A DNA stretch of 64,000 nt. It comes from Ectobius pallidus. Taxonomy: Eukaryota; Arthropoda; Insecta; Blattodea; Ectobiidae. Position numbers and translations under genes: made by a program. Shown one piece after another: positions 1 through 38,418 of the stretch. The notes beneath the pieces were generated by a model, which ran no database searches, was not told the DNA's origin, and was given only the letters and a program-made list of their open reading frames with translations. The DNA is taken from assembly GCA_964059195.1 (NCBI GenBank), contig CAXKWD010000005.1, positions 152,673,265-152,737,264 on the forward strand, read 5' to 3'. Numbering within the stretch: the first letter of the stretch is position 1; each line of letters opens with the position of its first letter.

Positions 1-1438
1 TACACGATGTGTTTATACTAAAATCTTATGACTTACCTGTATATGTGAAAATTTTTTTCGAAAAAAATCTCTGAAGGGTAGTTCTAAGCCAGTAGTTTGC
101 ATGAACTCAGGCTTGTCTTACCTGGTAAACAGTAGGCCTACCTCATGCTATCATGGTGGAAACTCGATCTTCCTGCACCCAGTGGCGATAACCTAACCTG
201 AAATACTTTTATTCGAAAGTTTTTTCATAAGTAATCCCTCGAGAGTTATCGATAGATTCGCGACTACGAAGCAGGAGCGAATTATTCTGATGTAACTCGT
301 AAACTCGCGTTGGATTTATTAAGACTATTCCATGAATAAAAATGCATTGGTTTATACAAATAATAATTACTTTTGTAGTTTAAAAACAAAACCAACAGCT
401 GCAAGATCACGTCATACTATGAAACAACCATCCATGAATCGATTCGAGTTACCATGTTGTGATCAATGCTACCAATGGTGTTTATAAGACATAGCTAACC
501 TAATTCAGGTAAGCTAACAGCAGAATAGAATAAAAGCATACGAACTGGCTTGCGCCAAATCGAAATTGTGCTTTTAACCAATGTACATTTATATTATTTC
601 AATTTCCAAACAAATTATGTTGTATAAAATAATGTGTTTTTGTGTTGTTTAATGGCAACATGTGACGTACTAGTCACTGCACGTTGATACTTACATTTCC
701 AGTAACTAGCTGACATTTTATCAGATAAAATTGCATCCTTGCCAGCTTGTTTATCATAAGATAAACAATCATGATTGGTCTATATCCGAGAAATTGCAAA
801 ACGTTATTGGTCAATATCAAACACGCAGCGTATGAATGGATTAGTCATGGGTAATATAATGAGAGGTTCGTTTTTATCAATAAATTCAATTGAAAGAATT
901 TGGAATTCAAATTATATTTATTGTGACTATTTAGCAACTACTCACAGAATTAAGCATGTAATGGATTATTAAAACCACTAAATTGAATTAAACAAATCGC
1001 TATTTGTGTCATTTTAATTGAGATAGTCTATATCGGGACAATCGTATCGGTGGTTTTGTCATCGGCGATAGTCATACTTGGTGCAATTTTTTTTATCAGC
1101 TATTTATTTTTAGGTTACCTCCTTGGTATAATACAATATTGTGTTCTAATAATATCATGATATTAATATTTGAGATAAAATGCTTTTTACCACATATATA
1201 TTACCATACATTATTTTCTTAACTCCTTTTGCTCATATGCTGCTTATGTATATACAAACGATGTGTTCAGTGCTTAAAGCTACAAGGTTTTGATTAAAGA
1301 AGCGACAGGTACGAAGATGTTTCAGAGTCCTTTCCTTGTTAATTTACATAAATGCATGTAGATGAGGTAAAATGAAAATGATAAAAATAAAACTATAGCA
1401 TTATGATAGGCATTTGTAATTGGCTAAAATTTTACATA
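1..1438. other. AT-rich stretch, no gene recognised
   Basis: I find no coding exon here. The next exon of the calcyphosin-like gene expects an upstream exon encoding the N-terminal part of that protein, and no such sequence with a donor site was seen, so this is probably intron. The one open frame (775-972) has no recognisable features. Confidence 0.4.
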
Positions 1439-2030
1439 CAGTGAAACCTCTCTCAACGGACACCCCTTCATAGCGGACACCCTTCTTTATGGACGATTTT
1501 TCTGGTCCCTAGGTCACTATAATGAAACATCATACTAATTAACCCCTCTAAGACGGACACTGTATATTATGGACACGGACACAAAAAATCCACTTAAAAA
1601 GCCTCTTCAAACCTCTCTTAACGGACACTTGACGAAAAAATCAAGCCAAGTACTGTTCCAATACTATCCTGTCAGTGCTGTTAATTACGTAAGTTTTATT
1701 TTTTCTTCAAATCACATATATTTTATGAAAAAGGGCAATAAGCAATGTGGTTGTAAAAAATGTGGTTTTAATTTTGATGGCAGGCCTAAAGTGAACTACA
1801 GTATAGTGTTCGGGATTTTCACAATATGTAGGCCTACAGCATAACATATCTGTGTATTAGTGATTAGTGTAAACTAAAGAGACTTTCATGTACTGTATAA
1901 CACTCTCATGTAAGTAGCCTACTGTAGATTATTTTACTCTAGAATTTTTTAATCTCTCTAGAGCGGACACCCCTCTATAGCGGACGATTTTTACAGTCCC
2001 GGACGTGTCCATTATAGAGAGGTTTCACTG
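1439..2030. mobile_element. Non-autonomous pogo/Tigger-like DNA transposon with TA duplication
   Basis: The left end reads CAGTGAAACCTCTC and the right end is its inverse, GAGAGGTTTCACTG. Both are flanked by TA (1437-1438 and 2031-2032). Several internal copies of a GCGGACAC-type motif lie near both ends, as in pogo/Tigger-type terminal repeats. The 592-bp interior has a 91-codon open frame (1569-1844) with no transposase features, so the element is probably non-autonomous. Family placement rests on the CAGTG terminus and TA target and is an inference. Confidence 0.75.
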
Positions 2031-2283
2031 TATTCTTATACTGGATTGATAACTTATTCATGAGCTGAATATTCATGTTATTTTTAATCAACAACATCAG
2101 CAGCATCTTAATCATTGTCATAATTTTTGTTCTTCAGATTTTTTCTCACTTTTTAGGATGTAAGTCTGAAATAATTTGATTTGTAATATGAGTTGCAATG
2201 ACAAAATCAAGCAATTCCATCAAAATGTAATCTAAGTAGATTCATTTGGTCTCAGTGCACTAAGATTTTCTAATTCAAAACAG

Positions 2284-5085
<2,802 letters not shown>

Positions 5086-5236
5086 CAATACTTTGGGACT
5101 TGTATTCCACTACTGTTAAGGGTGTTCCACTGCACTGTATGTTAAGTTTCTTGAAGAGGACTTTTTATTATAATAGAAGGGCTTTGTTTTAAAAAGCTTC
5201 AGTCAGTTCTGAGTTAGTCTTAATTTTTTAAGAAAT

Positions 5237-5242
5237 AATAAA
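5237..5242 (+). terminator. Poly(A) signal of the calcyphosin-like gene
   Basis: AATAAA lies 152 bases after the stop codon. It is the first canonical hexamer downstream and the likely cleavage signal. Confidence 0.5.
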
Positions 5243-7104
5243 GTTTCAGCATCAGTTATAGGACCCAGCTCTGAGAAGAATAGTTTTACAAAATAAGTGT
5301 ATGAAAAATTAGTATATTCTGCTGAAATTCTAAATAATGATTATCTATAATGTTTATTCCAGCTTATCGAACCTTGCAGTTGGAGCAGATGTGATGATCT
5401 TTTCATTCCAGTAGCATCATAACTTGAATGTAATAAAAACTGTACTAACATATCAAAATTGTCTTAAGAAATAAATTAGGAGAAACGGGTCAATCTAAAG
5501 TGGACTGCTGTTGAATATGGTTGATGGGTCCATTCAAGAGAATTAATTGATACTTCTCTGTGAAAAAACTGTCCCCTAAAAACAAATGTAATATTTGGTC
5601 TAGTAAATCAAATCATATAACCTGAAAGAGAATAGGTTTTATATCTTCATATTTTGCCAGTGTATTGTCATGAGCTAGGTGACTTATTGTAAGGATAGAA
5701 ACCCTGAAGTGCATTGTGGTAGATTCATTTTCAAAGAACGTATTTTGTCATATTTCTATAGTACATTAGAGTGTTGGTAATTTGAAGTGGATGGGACCTA
5801 GACTACTTTCAAGTATTAAAAAACTCAAACTTAAATTACTTGAGAAAGCCTGTATACACGAAAAAAATTACCTAGCAGCAGTTATTAGAAAATAAAAACA
5901 TACAGATGCCTTAAAATAAAAATAAAAATATACAGATTTCCTTTAAAAGAAATTGTCAAGTGCCTTTTGAGAATAAAATCTGTTTAAGCTAAATATTGTT
6001 GGACCTATTTCAGTAGTGATTAAAACAAATACACATTTCATTACATTTAAAAAAAAAAAAAAATTCATTATATTTTTAAAAAATTTGTCAAGTGTCTTTT
6101 GTTTTAGTGAACTGCATCATTTCTGAGCAGCAAAGTCATGCCTCCGTCTAAACAGGAGGTTGTCTGTCGAGGTCACCGTAAGCAGTTGTTCGACATTATC
6201 TCTCACATTCATATCAATGTCTAAAGGTGAACTAAAAACTATTTATATTATTTTTGTTAAATCAAATTTTTCAGCACTGATTAATTTGAATATTTAACTA
6301 TCAAGGTTCGAAATACCGACACTCTACTGTACTCATATTTCATTTCTTTACAGTTCTAATTTATTTCAGTTTCCTGTGCAGTAATTTTGCAGTATATTGT
6401 TTCATTTATTTTTTGTTTTGGTAGAGATTTATTTAGCTGAAAATTTGAAGCAGCTTTATATATATGAATGATCCATACAGGAAGAAAGGATTAGTTCAGT
6501 AATATCAAGTGTATTTGTAATTGTTTAAAACATGTATAATTTTTTTATTTAGTTATGTTGCAGAACCACCTTACTATAATGTTATCATAAATTGCCATTA
6601 ATGCATGCGTTATCATTATACAGTATTTTATAAGTGACCAACCTGGGAAGAGAAAAATAAAGTAGATGTGATCTAGGTCGCATATTACGTGAATAATAAT
6701 CACGTCACATTTCATTTAAAGTTTATTTATTAGTGTCAAGCATTCTGTATTAATCTGCCTATACATGGGTGCCTTATTAGAAAAGTAACAGGTAAGAAAA
6801 TAAAATTTTACTGAAGCAAAAACTTCCATCCAAGGTACTAAGTATAGTAATAAGAATCTACGCAAATTGACTGTGAAATACAATCCTTTGAAGCCCTTAA
6901 AACAAGATGTAATTTTTATTGAGTTGTTGCGCTGTTGTAATCACAATACGCGTAGCTCTGCTATTTTTAGAATTATGTTCCTTTGTGTTTCATATTAGGT
7001 TGTGTATAATAAATAAAATATTAGAATAATTTATGTATTTTTTTTTTTTGCATTACATAAACAGGAGACACATGCAAGAGTTAAGACTATTGGAAAGGAT
7101 AGAG
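5243..7104. other. Intergenic AT-rich DNA, nothing recognised
   Basis: No open frame, repeat boundary or RNA gene could be supported between the end of the calcyphosin-like gene and the hairpin at 7105. Confidence 0.4.
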
Positions 7105-7283
7105 TAATCAATGAAATATAGTAAAACTCAGCCTTTCAATATTCAAGTTTTTAAAATATCATTATATATATTTCGACTAGCTTGTGGTCATCTTCAGTGA
7201 TACGTACTACCATATGTATCACTGAAGATGAACACAAGCTGGTGAATATTGAAAAGCGGAGTTTTACTACATTTCATTGATTA
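7105..7283. repeat. Inverted-repeat hairpin with hammerhead-like core
   Basis: TAATCAATGAAAT at the left is the inverse of ATTTCATTGATTA at the right, and the match continues inward (GTAAAACTC / GAGTTTTAC; TCAATATTCA / TGAATATTGA). Near the centre, CACTGAAGATGA occurs in both orientations. The minus-strand copy reads CTGAAGA, then a GAC/GTC stem, then GAAA. It looks like a pair of short terminal repeats of a retroelement facing each other; see the findings. Confidence 0.55.
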
Positions 7284-8800
7284 GTATTTCAATATGGCTC
7301 TTTTTTTAATGAATATTGAAAGATAGAGTAGTTTTGAACATATTTAAGTTGATTGTATTTGTAGTTATGAGTTGCTTCGTTAGTCAGTAAATTAATAAGT
7401 CTGTGTATCCTTCTCTTGTATATGTAAGAGTGTTACCTCCTACAACATCCTTTCACTTTCCTGTCTTCATCCAGGTCGATTCCTGATTTGTTAGTAATAA
7501 ATTGAAAGGTAGGTTTGTTGTAACCGCAGCACAGCAGTTCGAGTTTCAAGGCATTCGTTGGCGACATTGAAATCTCTGTATTGTGACTTCCATTAAAGTA
7601 TGAATGCATCCACATCCACTGCATCTAAGAGGAACCAGGACTTCTAAACTACCCGTAAGTCCAGCACAGGTAATTTTGACTGGTAAGCATGTATAGTCAT
7701 TTTTCTCTCTTTTTTTTCCGTCCCTCTAATTTAATTTTTGTTTATTTTAAGTTTAATTTTCCATGAGCTTCGAGAGGCTGCTATAGGACTTTTAAAAACA
7801 TTAAAAACATTGAAATTGCAAATCAAATACAAATACAGCAATACAATTCAGAACGTATGTACAAATAGTCCTACATAAGATTGAAATACAAATTAATATG
7901 AAAAATTACACTATAGAAAGATGTTGACAGAAGAGTCAAACAATTTCTTTATATCATAAAAGGGATTTTCTGCTAGGAAACATTGCAAGATGGTTTTAAG
8001 TCAGTTGAGATGCAAGTACCATTTTCTCAGTAAAATGGTACCATTTTAAATAATATCTTACTACAGACTTAGTGATTGTAATTGAAGAATTAAGAATTAA
8101 TTTCAAAACCTAATTTGGCACTGGTATACATTGTACTTCCCAAAAACTTAAAATACATTGTGCTTTGATGAAACATTTTATTCATTAATCCTATATCGCT
8201 ATTAGAAAACTAGCATATTAAGTTGAACAGTTTTCACGAGAACTCTATTCTTATCATTATCATTACAGTTTTCCATCTCATGTATTGTTTATGAAAAGTT
8301 TGATATTCCATTTTTTAACACACTACAATACAAAGCATTTCAACCTACTTTTGAAATACACAGTTATTGTACTGGTAGGCCTGTTCACAACTGAATCCGC
8401 ATGTGCCGATAATTTTGGGTTCCATGTGTTTTTAAAGGGATCATGTGAAGCACTGTTGTTGCAAACAGGAGTTAAAAAATGGGATTCATACAGTCAGCTA
8501 ATTGAATGATGGTTGATGGAGAATTATTCAACATTGTTACTGCAGTAATATCCAGAACTAAACATACTTAATTGTTTCAACTTTCTTGATGACTTGAAAT
8601 TATTGCTATGAACAAAAGATTTTTTCATATTCTGCCATCATGAATCCTGCAGCAAACTTTGTACAGTGGGATTTGGATGCTATTCGGCGAATGTAAAGCA
8701 ACTCTGCAAACTAATGTATTCAAAATTTATTTATTACTTTTTTAAAATTTAATTATTTACTTCTCAATAAGGACCCCAAAGAGCAATAATCACACATTCA
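7284..8800. other. Intergenic DNA, nothing recognised
   Basis: The short open frames at 7433-7624 (minus) and 8285-8509 (plus) have no recognisable features. No repeat boundaries seen. Confidence 0.35.
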
Positions 8801-8817
8801 TTTATTGTATTGTGCAA

Positions 8818-8945
8818 CTGAACCAATCACTATGCTTTGGAGGTCACGAAGGGATGGGAATGACATTACAGTTGGACACCTGAACCAATCGCTACGATTT
8901 GGAGTTGATGAAGGGAGGGGAAGTAGGAGAATGATTTCACACCTT
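8818..8945 (+). repeat. Two-copy direct repeat, about 62 bp
   Basis: TGAACCAATCACTATGCTTTGGAG (starting at 8818) recurs as a diverged copy with Cs and Gs changed (starting at about 8881). Both are followed by similar GAAGGGA-type purine runs. Confidence 0.5.
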
Positions 8946-9059
8946 CAGAGTACGGTTCTAAACTTGAATACAGTATGTGGTTGTGACAAAGCTGGGAGGA
9001 GAAAAATCGTGCGTTCCATGCCATAACAATTGCATCAATGAACTGTATGAAAATTTTTT

Positions 9060-9302
9060 TATGTAATGCAAAGCCATCTGATTTTGTATTTTTCTATCGT
9101 GAAATACAAATACAAACACTAAGTCTTAAATGATAATAATATAATCATGTTCCTGTGTATTTGTAACTTTGTACTTGTATCATACTTATTTTATTGTAAG
9201 ATTGTAAAGCTCAGTTGTATTAATCCTGGTTGAATGGAAGAGAAGGCCTAATGGCCTTAATTCCACCAGGTAAAATAAAACAATTCTAATTCTAATTCTA
9301 AA
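9060..9302 (+). mobile_element. LINE 3' end with (ATTCTA)n-type tail
   Basis: The stretch ending GAAGGCCTAATGGCCTTA, then CCAGGTAAAATAAAACA, followed by three ATTCTA-like repeats (9281-9300), has the layout of the 3' end of an insect LINE with a short tandem tail. No coding sequence precedes it, so the copy is strongly 5'-truncated. Confidence 0.5.
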
Positions 9303-9506
9303 CACAGACTGTGTGCTGTGCATTGTAAACAAAGAATTCAATAATCCATCCATACATATTATGCAGCGTGTAAGTAAGCTGATCAATAGTTTCTTGAGAA
9401 TATTCTGTGTATATAGCCTATTGCTTGGACATCATTCAGAATTAATACCGGTACGCTTATGTATTTATTTCGATATTAATTAGGCTCTAGAGAGATTCAA
9501 AACAGC

Positions 9507-9962
9507 TTAGGAAGCTTTGGGCCTATATGAAATGCCAGCAGAGGGAAATGCCAATAAAAGAATGCAGATTGTTATTTCCAAAACTGTATTTTTCTTCAAA
9601 CGGAACCTCTTTTTAAATGTGTCACTGTAGAATTTGAATGGATTCATCGTGTTACACAAATAATGTTTTGGGGTGCAATTTTCTTCTAATACCTCGCCCA
9701 GATCCTCAAAATCACTGTCCATGGTTCTGGCTTAAACTGAAATAAGTCAGGGGGACCCTTGACTTGATAAAGTTTAGCTTATTTCCAAAAATAAGTCATA
9801 CTTTAGTGACTATGAATAGCAATAAGTTTATAAAGTCTCACTTTATAAAGTAACTACGTCATAAGTATGACTTTTTTGTGCGAGAAATTCAACTTAAGAC
9901 GAGTTTTAAGTTCGACTTGGATTTAAGTACAACTTATTGCAACTATGAACACCGGCCTTAGT
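9507..9962 (-). pseudogene. PIF/Harbinger-like transposase N-terminal relic with its 5' end
   Basis: The minus-strand open frame 9722-9507 reads MDSDFEDLGEVLEEN and then MNPFKFYSDTFKKRFRLKKN. This resembles the N-terminal F-YSDxxFKKRFRLSKxT block of PIF/Harbinger (HARBI1-type) transposases. It stops before any DDE residue. Upstream on the same strand (9723-9962) is a sequence rich in AAGTYRNACTTA-type short inverted motifs that begins GGCCGGTGTTCATAG, plausibly the 5' terminal region of the element. The 3' part is absent. Confidence 0.5.
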
Positions 9963-10296
9963 GTTGAATAGAGGTCCGATTGTTCACCTCATTTGTTCAC
10001 TTTCAACATCTTCACTCATTAAGTCAGCACTTTTGAAAATTTTATTTTATTGACCATTCAAATCTCATGATAATGTGACTTTGGCAAGTTAATAATTTGC
10101 GACTCACCCTGTTCCCCTTTCCACTCGCCTGCCATGTTACCTAATATTTCACAATAAAAAAAATGCCCTTGCACCTCCACATAATATTTCATAATTATAA
10201 AAACGACCCTTGCAACAAAATAAGCTATTTCGGATTGAGAGTAGGGGGTGGGGGACTCGGGTGAGTCGCAATGTATCATTTTCCCGTGACTTTAAA

Positions 10297-33430
<23,134 letters not shown>

Positions 33431-33591
33431 ATTTTTTATACCCCATTTTTTCATGTTTCTATGTAAGTCTGAATTATTCTTATCTAAATTGATTGTAAAA
33501 AATATGGTATATAAATTTCTTTCGTATGAATATTATACGTATTGTTCAAGTAATGTGATGGGAACTATAGACTTAACAAATTAATTCGCTT

Positions 33592-33597
33592 AATAAA
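33592..33597 (+). terminator. PFKFB: Poly(A) signal of PFKFB
   Basis: AATAAA lies 162 bases after the stop codon; it is the first canonical hexamer downstream. Confidence 0.5.
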
Positions 33598-33779
33598 AAG
33601 CAACAGGTGTAAAAAAAGTAATAGCTTTCACTTACTATTAGCAACAACAGTAGTGTTATTTTTTTATTAGCCTATTTAGTCATTTTGTTCTTCCCTCCAT
33701 GAGAGTTGAATAGGTGACTGGCAGTTTACAGCAAAACTGCCTTCATACACATACATTAGCATACACACACACATATCTG

Positions 33780-34315
33780 CAATCTGGAAAGTCAGGAAAA
33801 TTGAAATCAGTCAGGGAATTTTGTAAAGTAATGGAAAAGATCAGGGAAATTATATTATTATCCGGTTTTACAATGTACTTCCATTTACATTTTCTGGTAA
33901 CCCAAGATTACACCCGGGGCGGACCAAAACTAGCAGCTGCTGCCTTGTAGTTCGATATTGGTTTATCAAAGGCTAAAGGAAGACAACCTTGATTAAAGAT
34001 CAGGGAAATTTGTTTAAAAAAAAAAGTATGGAATGGGCAGGAAAATAACTAGCTCCAGTGAGCAAAATGTGAGAGGCATGTGTTTAGCTCCAGTCTGCTG
34101 TATCCCAGACTGTGTAAGCAATTTTCTTTTCAGTATGTGAGCAAGACATTTCTTATTTTTGTTATGGGGATAGGAGAGGCAGGATTTTGTTTTTTGTTCT
34201 GTTTATATAAGAACCTTGAAAACGTTGATTCTTGTGGTCAGGGAAATGTAAGTTTCTAGTCATGGAAAAGTCTACGAAATTTATTTTGAAATTTTTATGG
34301 ACACCCTGATATAAA
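33780..34315. repeat. Probable old hAT-type repeat, one end visible
   Basis: The right end, AATTTTTATGGACACCCTGA, and repeated TCAGGGAAAT motifs (33834, 34001, 34240) resemble hAT-type repeats that end CAGGGTGTCC. I could not find the matching left end. Confidence 0.35.
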
Positions 34316-35637
34316 ATATATGAATATTTCAATATATATTAAATGGTTTTAGGTGCTACAATTTGAATTATTGTGTCGATATTTTAATTAACTTAATATA
34401 TGATTAACAATATAACAATATGTAATTAATATAGGATTAACAATCCAAAAATTGCCCTAAAATTTGCTGTGACCCAATCTCCCTTATTTTCATGTTCAAA
34501 AGTTTGTCAACCTAGTAAGAACTAAGAGCAGAATCAAACTGCCGAAAGCTTCCAACTCCTCACAGTACAGACATTGTATTATATCTCTGCTGGTCTGTCA
34601 CTTGACTATTTCCTGGTAGCAGAAGAGAGAGAGGCTCGATTCCACTAGCGTGCACAACACATTTCTTAAATTTACAACGGGCAGCAGATGTGAACAGATT
34701 TGAGCTCGGACAAACACTGAATAGAAAGGGATCTTTATGTCTTTTGTATTGGAATACACGGACTACCTGCTCCCGCACAAGCACTTGTAACAAAATTCCA
34801 ACTGTCGGCGAGAGGCACAGATATAAAACGACAGCTGTAGCTTGCAATGTAGTGACACTTAATGAACAATGCCATTGTTTTTGTACTACTTTGTGATGTT
34901 AAATGTCTTTGTGAACATCAACAAACCCACACATCGCGTAATATTACTGGGCACAAGTTAAATAAATGAATGAGCTATTTCATTGTTATTCATTCAGAAT
35001 AATAGCCACTTGCAATTTTGTCTGTCTACAAATTTTCCCAGAACATCATCATACTCCATGGCCTGTCTTTGCTGTTTCTCATAGGAAAAAAGAGCTAAGT
35101 GTAAGTGTTATAAATGGAACATCCCACAGATTTACTATCTCAAGGTTTTTAGGAAGGGGAAGGAGTTTTAAATGATATTTCTTAATTTTTATTTAATTTT
35201 TTAAGAAGATGTGAAAATCATGTCTTCTTTTCTGCAAGGCAAGTATCACTAGGTCTCATAATATGGAAATAATACGCAAGGTTTTTGGAGTTCATTACAT
35301 GCTTATCTACTTATGTAACCAATTTTGCCTACATATTTATGCACTCCAAAAAAGATGTGCTGCTTAAACGTTTTAAGTTCTAGATCCGGAATGAGTGCTT
35401 GTCTCATCATCCCTTCATACACAAAATAACACATAACTAAACCATTCAAATTGGCTATGTATTGTTTAAGAGTATATTTTAACACTAGTTAACACTAGAT
35501 TTAAATAAGAATATAGTTGAGCAACATAATTCCATTGGAGATAATATTAAATTTATTTCAGTTTTTTCAGGAAGTTCAAACTAGCATAACATTCAGTCCT
35601 AAGATTTATAGGAAGTTTATATAGTGAAGTTAATAAA
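34316..35637. other. Intergenic, nothing recognised
   Basis: Open frames at 34560-34847, 34690-34896, 34966-35175 and 35303-35485 overlap on both strands and have no recognisable domains. Confidence 0.35.
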
Positions 35638-35872
35638 TATACATTAATACTTTAGATGGAGATTTAATATACATAATTTCACTTAATTCAAGAACTAACT
35701 TAAACATGTTAGCCTGCATCATGACTCATCCTCGCTATACTCATCTGAGTATGGAGAATAGCGAGGATGAGTCATGATCTAGGCTCGAAATATGTTCAGG
35801 TTAGTTCTTGAATTAAATGAAGTTATGTATGTTAAATCTCCATCTCAAGTATTAATATATAGCATAACATTG
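35638..35872. repeat. Inverted-repeat hairpin, second hammerhead-like pair
   Basis: The left arm (35638 to about 35740) and the right arm (about 35755-35872) match closely: AGATGGAGATTTAA, AATTCAAGAACTAAC, ATCATGACTCATCCTCGCTA and their inverses. The right arm reads GATGAGTC, a GAGTC/GGCTC stem, then GAAATATG, similar in order to the hairpin at 7105. It resembles two short terminal repeats of a retroelement in head-to-head orientation with no interior. Confidence 0.55.
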
Positions 35873-36676
35873 TTTGTTAACAAATTAAAAGGAAGCGAAC
35901 TCAGAACTTTCAGTACAGAAGGCAGAGGCATTCCTTCTGGATGGCCACTTACTGTATAGCTCCATGCTTAGGGGGAAAAAAACCATATGACAGTCTCTCA
36001 ATAACTCTCTGTTGATCTCAAAGGATCCATTACTTGGTTTTGATTAGGCAAGAATCTGCTGTAACTATTTTGCTTATAGTCCCCTGTCAAATGTACATCC
36101 GTGTGCTCCTTGATGATGCAAGTGTGGGAGTAGTCTCAATCTCTTCGTTTGACCTTGGAGAAACATAATTTCGATGGTGCCACTCTTGAAAATGGTGCGT
36201 TTGAATGGTGGGGGCAAAAAACAAAATGGCCGCCATCACAAACACGTTTTCCTATTTATATCAGTAACCGTTGGGATTACAAAAAAACGTTTGAAACAAG
36301 AAATGTAGCTACATAGATTCTGCACAGAAAAGTTTATTACAGCTTTTATGTAGGATCAACCGTTTTCTCATAAAAAGTACTTTTATATTTTTCAAAATTA
36401 AAAATGATTATGTCTCAGTATGAGGGTTTTGCAGGCGCATATTTACATGCCTTACATTATTTACACGGCCACTGGATACTTCTAACAATAATTAATATGT
36501 TTACCACTAATAAATTAAAAAAATAACCCCTTTCCCTTATGTTGTGCCGTAGGAAACTGAAAGATAAAAAGTACTACTATAGTTTTAACCTTTAACGAAA
36601 ATACTTGGGAAGAAATACAATGTTTGCAGATTTATAGGCCTATAGACAGAGTGGATACACTCCTATAATTACATTT

Positions 36677-37500
36677 TTAATTATAATCATCGTCACTTTC
36701 AATACAAATCTCACTTAGACCTAAATCTTCATCATCGTCCAGCTCGCACTCTCCCATATTGTCACAACGGTTGGGATTACCTTCGCAAGTGCACATTTCA
36801 GTACACCGGAGTCCATTTGACTGACATGTAGCCTACATTGAGGAGAGCAACGCCTTTTGGAGCATGAGCAGCGACAAAGTTCCAAGATAAGCTCTGGTGC
36901 ACAAGGGTTGGTACAAGCAACAGACTCGTATGCACTCCCTACTTTTTTCCATCCAAAATCTGAGGGCGGTGGGTTATTGGGATTCTTATTTAGGTCCTGA
37001 TTCCATTCAAAACATTGAAGGTGAGCCCTTAGCCATGCCAGATCCAGTGCAGATCTTGTTGGAGGAACATCTTGGCATATTTTCTGTGTAAACAACAACC
37101 ATCGCACAGGACCTACCTAATATGTCGGTCAGTGTAGTTTTGGGGATATAAAGCTGCAAATGAACGCTTCCAAGATAGTCCTGACATCTTCAGTGCATGA
37201 AAGTGTAGTCCCCAATTTAGCCAAGCCTTCTAGCAGCGTATCACTTGCGGAATTAAAAGCTTTCCACAACTTTATTTTACCTTTGCCAGCAAATGATCCT
37301 GTTACATCAACTCCTAAAATTGCGTGTAATCCAGGGAGTGCAGAGGCTTTCAGAGGTCCAAGTGCTCTGTAAATTGAACCTAGCTGAACGAACCTTAGCC
37401 AAGGAAAAAAGCAAAATCTTTCGAAAGCTGAGGATATCATCTTAGTGCTAAAATCAGGACATCAGTATCGAGGGAGAACACATGAGTAGTTTTAATTCCT
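36677..37500 (-). pseudogene. Left-arm copy of the transposon protein, C-terminal half
   Basis: This is the mirror copy of 37600-38418. It is read from about 37500 down to the stop at 36679-36677. It includes ALPGLHAILGVDVTGSFAGK, then GKIKLWKAFNSASDTLLEGL (minus-strand frame 37440-37129), and MRWLLFTQKICQDVPP (37107-36721). It differs from the right-arm copy at scattered positions (for example GVDVTG versus GADVTG), so the two arms have drifted a little. Confidence 0.7.
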
Positions 37501-37599
37501 TTCTGTGCTAAATAAGCTGCATGTAATATGATCTTTGTGTCGCAGGAGGAGGCCAACACAAAGATCATATTACATGCATCTTATTTAGCACAGAAAGGA

Positions 37600-38418
37600 A
37601 TTAAAACTACTCATGTGTTCTCCCCCGATACTGATGTCCTGATTTTAGCACTGAGATGATATAATCAGCTTTCGAAAGATTTTGCATTTTTCCTCGGCTA
37701 AGGTTTGTTCAGCTGGTGCAATTTACAGAGCACTTGGACCTCTGAATGCCTCTGCACTCCCTGGATTACACGCAATTTTAGGAGCTGATGTAACAGGATC
37801 ATTTGCTGGCAAAGGTAAAATAAAGTGGTGGAAATCTTTTAATTCCGCAAGTGATACGCTGCTAGAAGCCTTGGCTATATTGGGGACTACAATTTCACTC
37901 ACTGAAGATGTCAGGACTATCTTGGAAGCGTTCATTTGCAGCTTTATATCCCCAAAACTACACTGGCCGACATATTAGGTAGGTCCTGTGCGATGGTTGT
38001 TGTTTACACAGAAAATATGCCAAGATGTTCCTCCAACAAGATCTGCACTGGATCTGGCATGGCTAAGGGCTCACCTTCAATGTTTTGAATGGAATCAGGA
38101 CCTAAATAAGAATCCCAATAACCCACCGCCCTCAGATTTTGGATGGAAAAAAGTAGGGAGTGCATACGAGTCTGTTGCTTGTACCAACCCTTGTTCACCA
38201 GAGCTTATCTTGGAACTTTGTCGCTGCTCATGCTCCAAAAGGCGTTGCTCTCCTCCATGTAGGCTACATGTCAGTCAAATGGACTCCGGTGTACTGAAAT
38301 GTGCACTTGCGAAGGTAATCCCAACCGTTGTGACAATATGGGAGAGTGCGAGCTGGACGATGATGAAGATTTAGGTCTAAGTGAGATTTGTATTGAAAGT
38401 GACGATGATTATAATTAA
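37600..38418 (+). pseudogene. Right-arm copy of the transposon protein, C-terminal half
   Basis: The reading starts mid-gene at SPDTDVLILAL (about 37624, acidic motif). It continues through broken frames: YRALGPLNASALPGLHAIL and GADVTGSFAGKGKIKWWKSF (frame 37682-37978), then RWLLFTQKICQDVPPTRSAL with FGWKKVGSAYES (37988-38374). A cysteine-rich tail follows (ELCRCSCSKRRCSP; CTEMCTCEGNPNRC), then an acidic end DDDEDLGLSE to TAA 38416-38418. The N-terminal half is absent. This kind of protein recurs as a repeat-encoded family in invertebrate genomes (from memory). I cannot name its superfamily. Confidence 0.7.
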
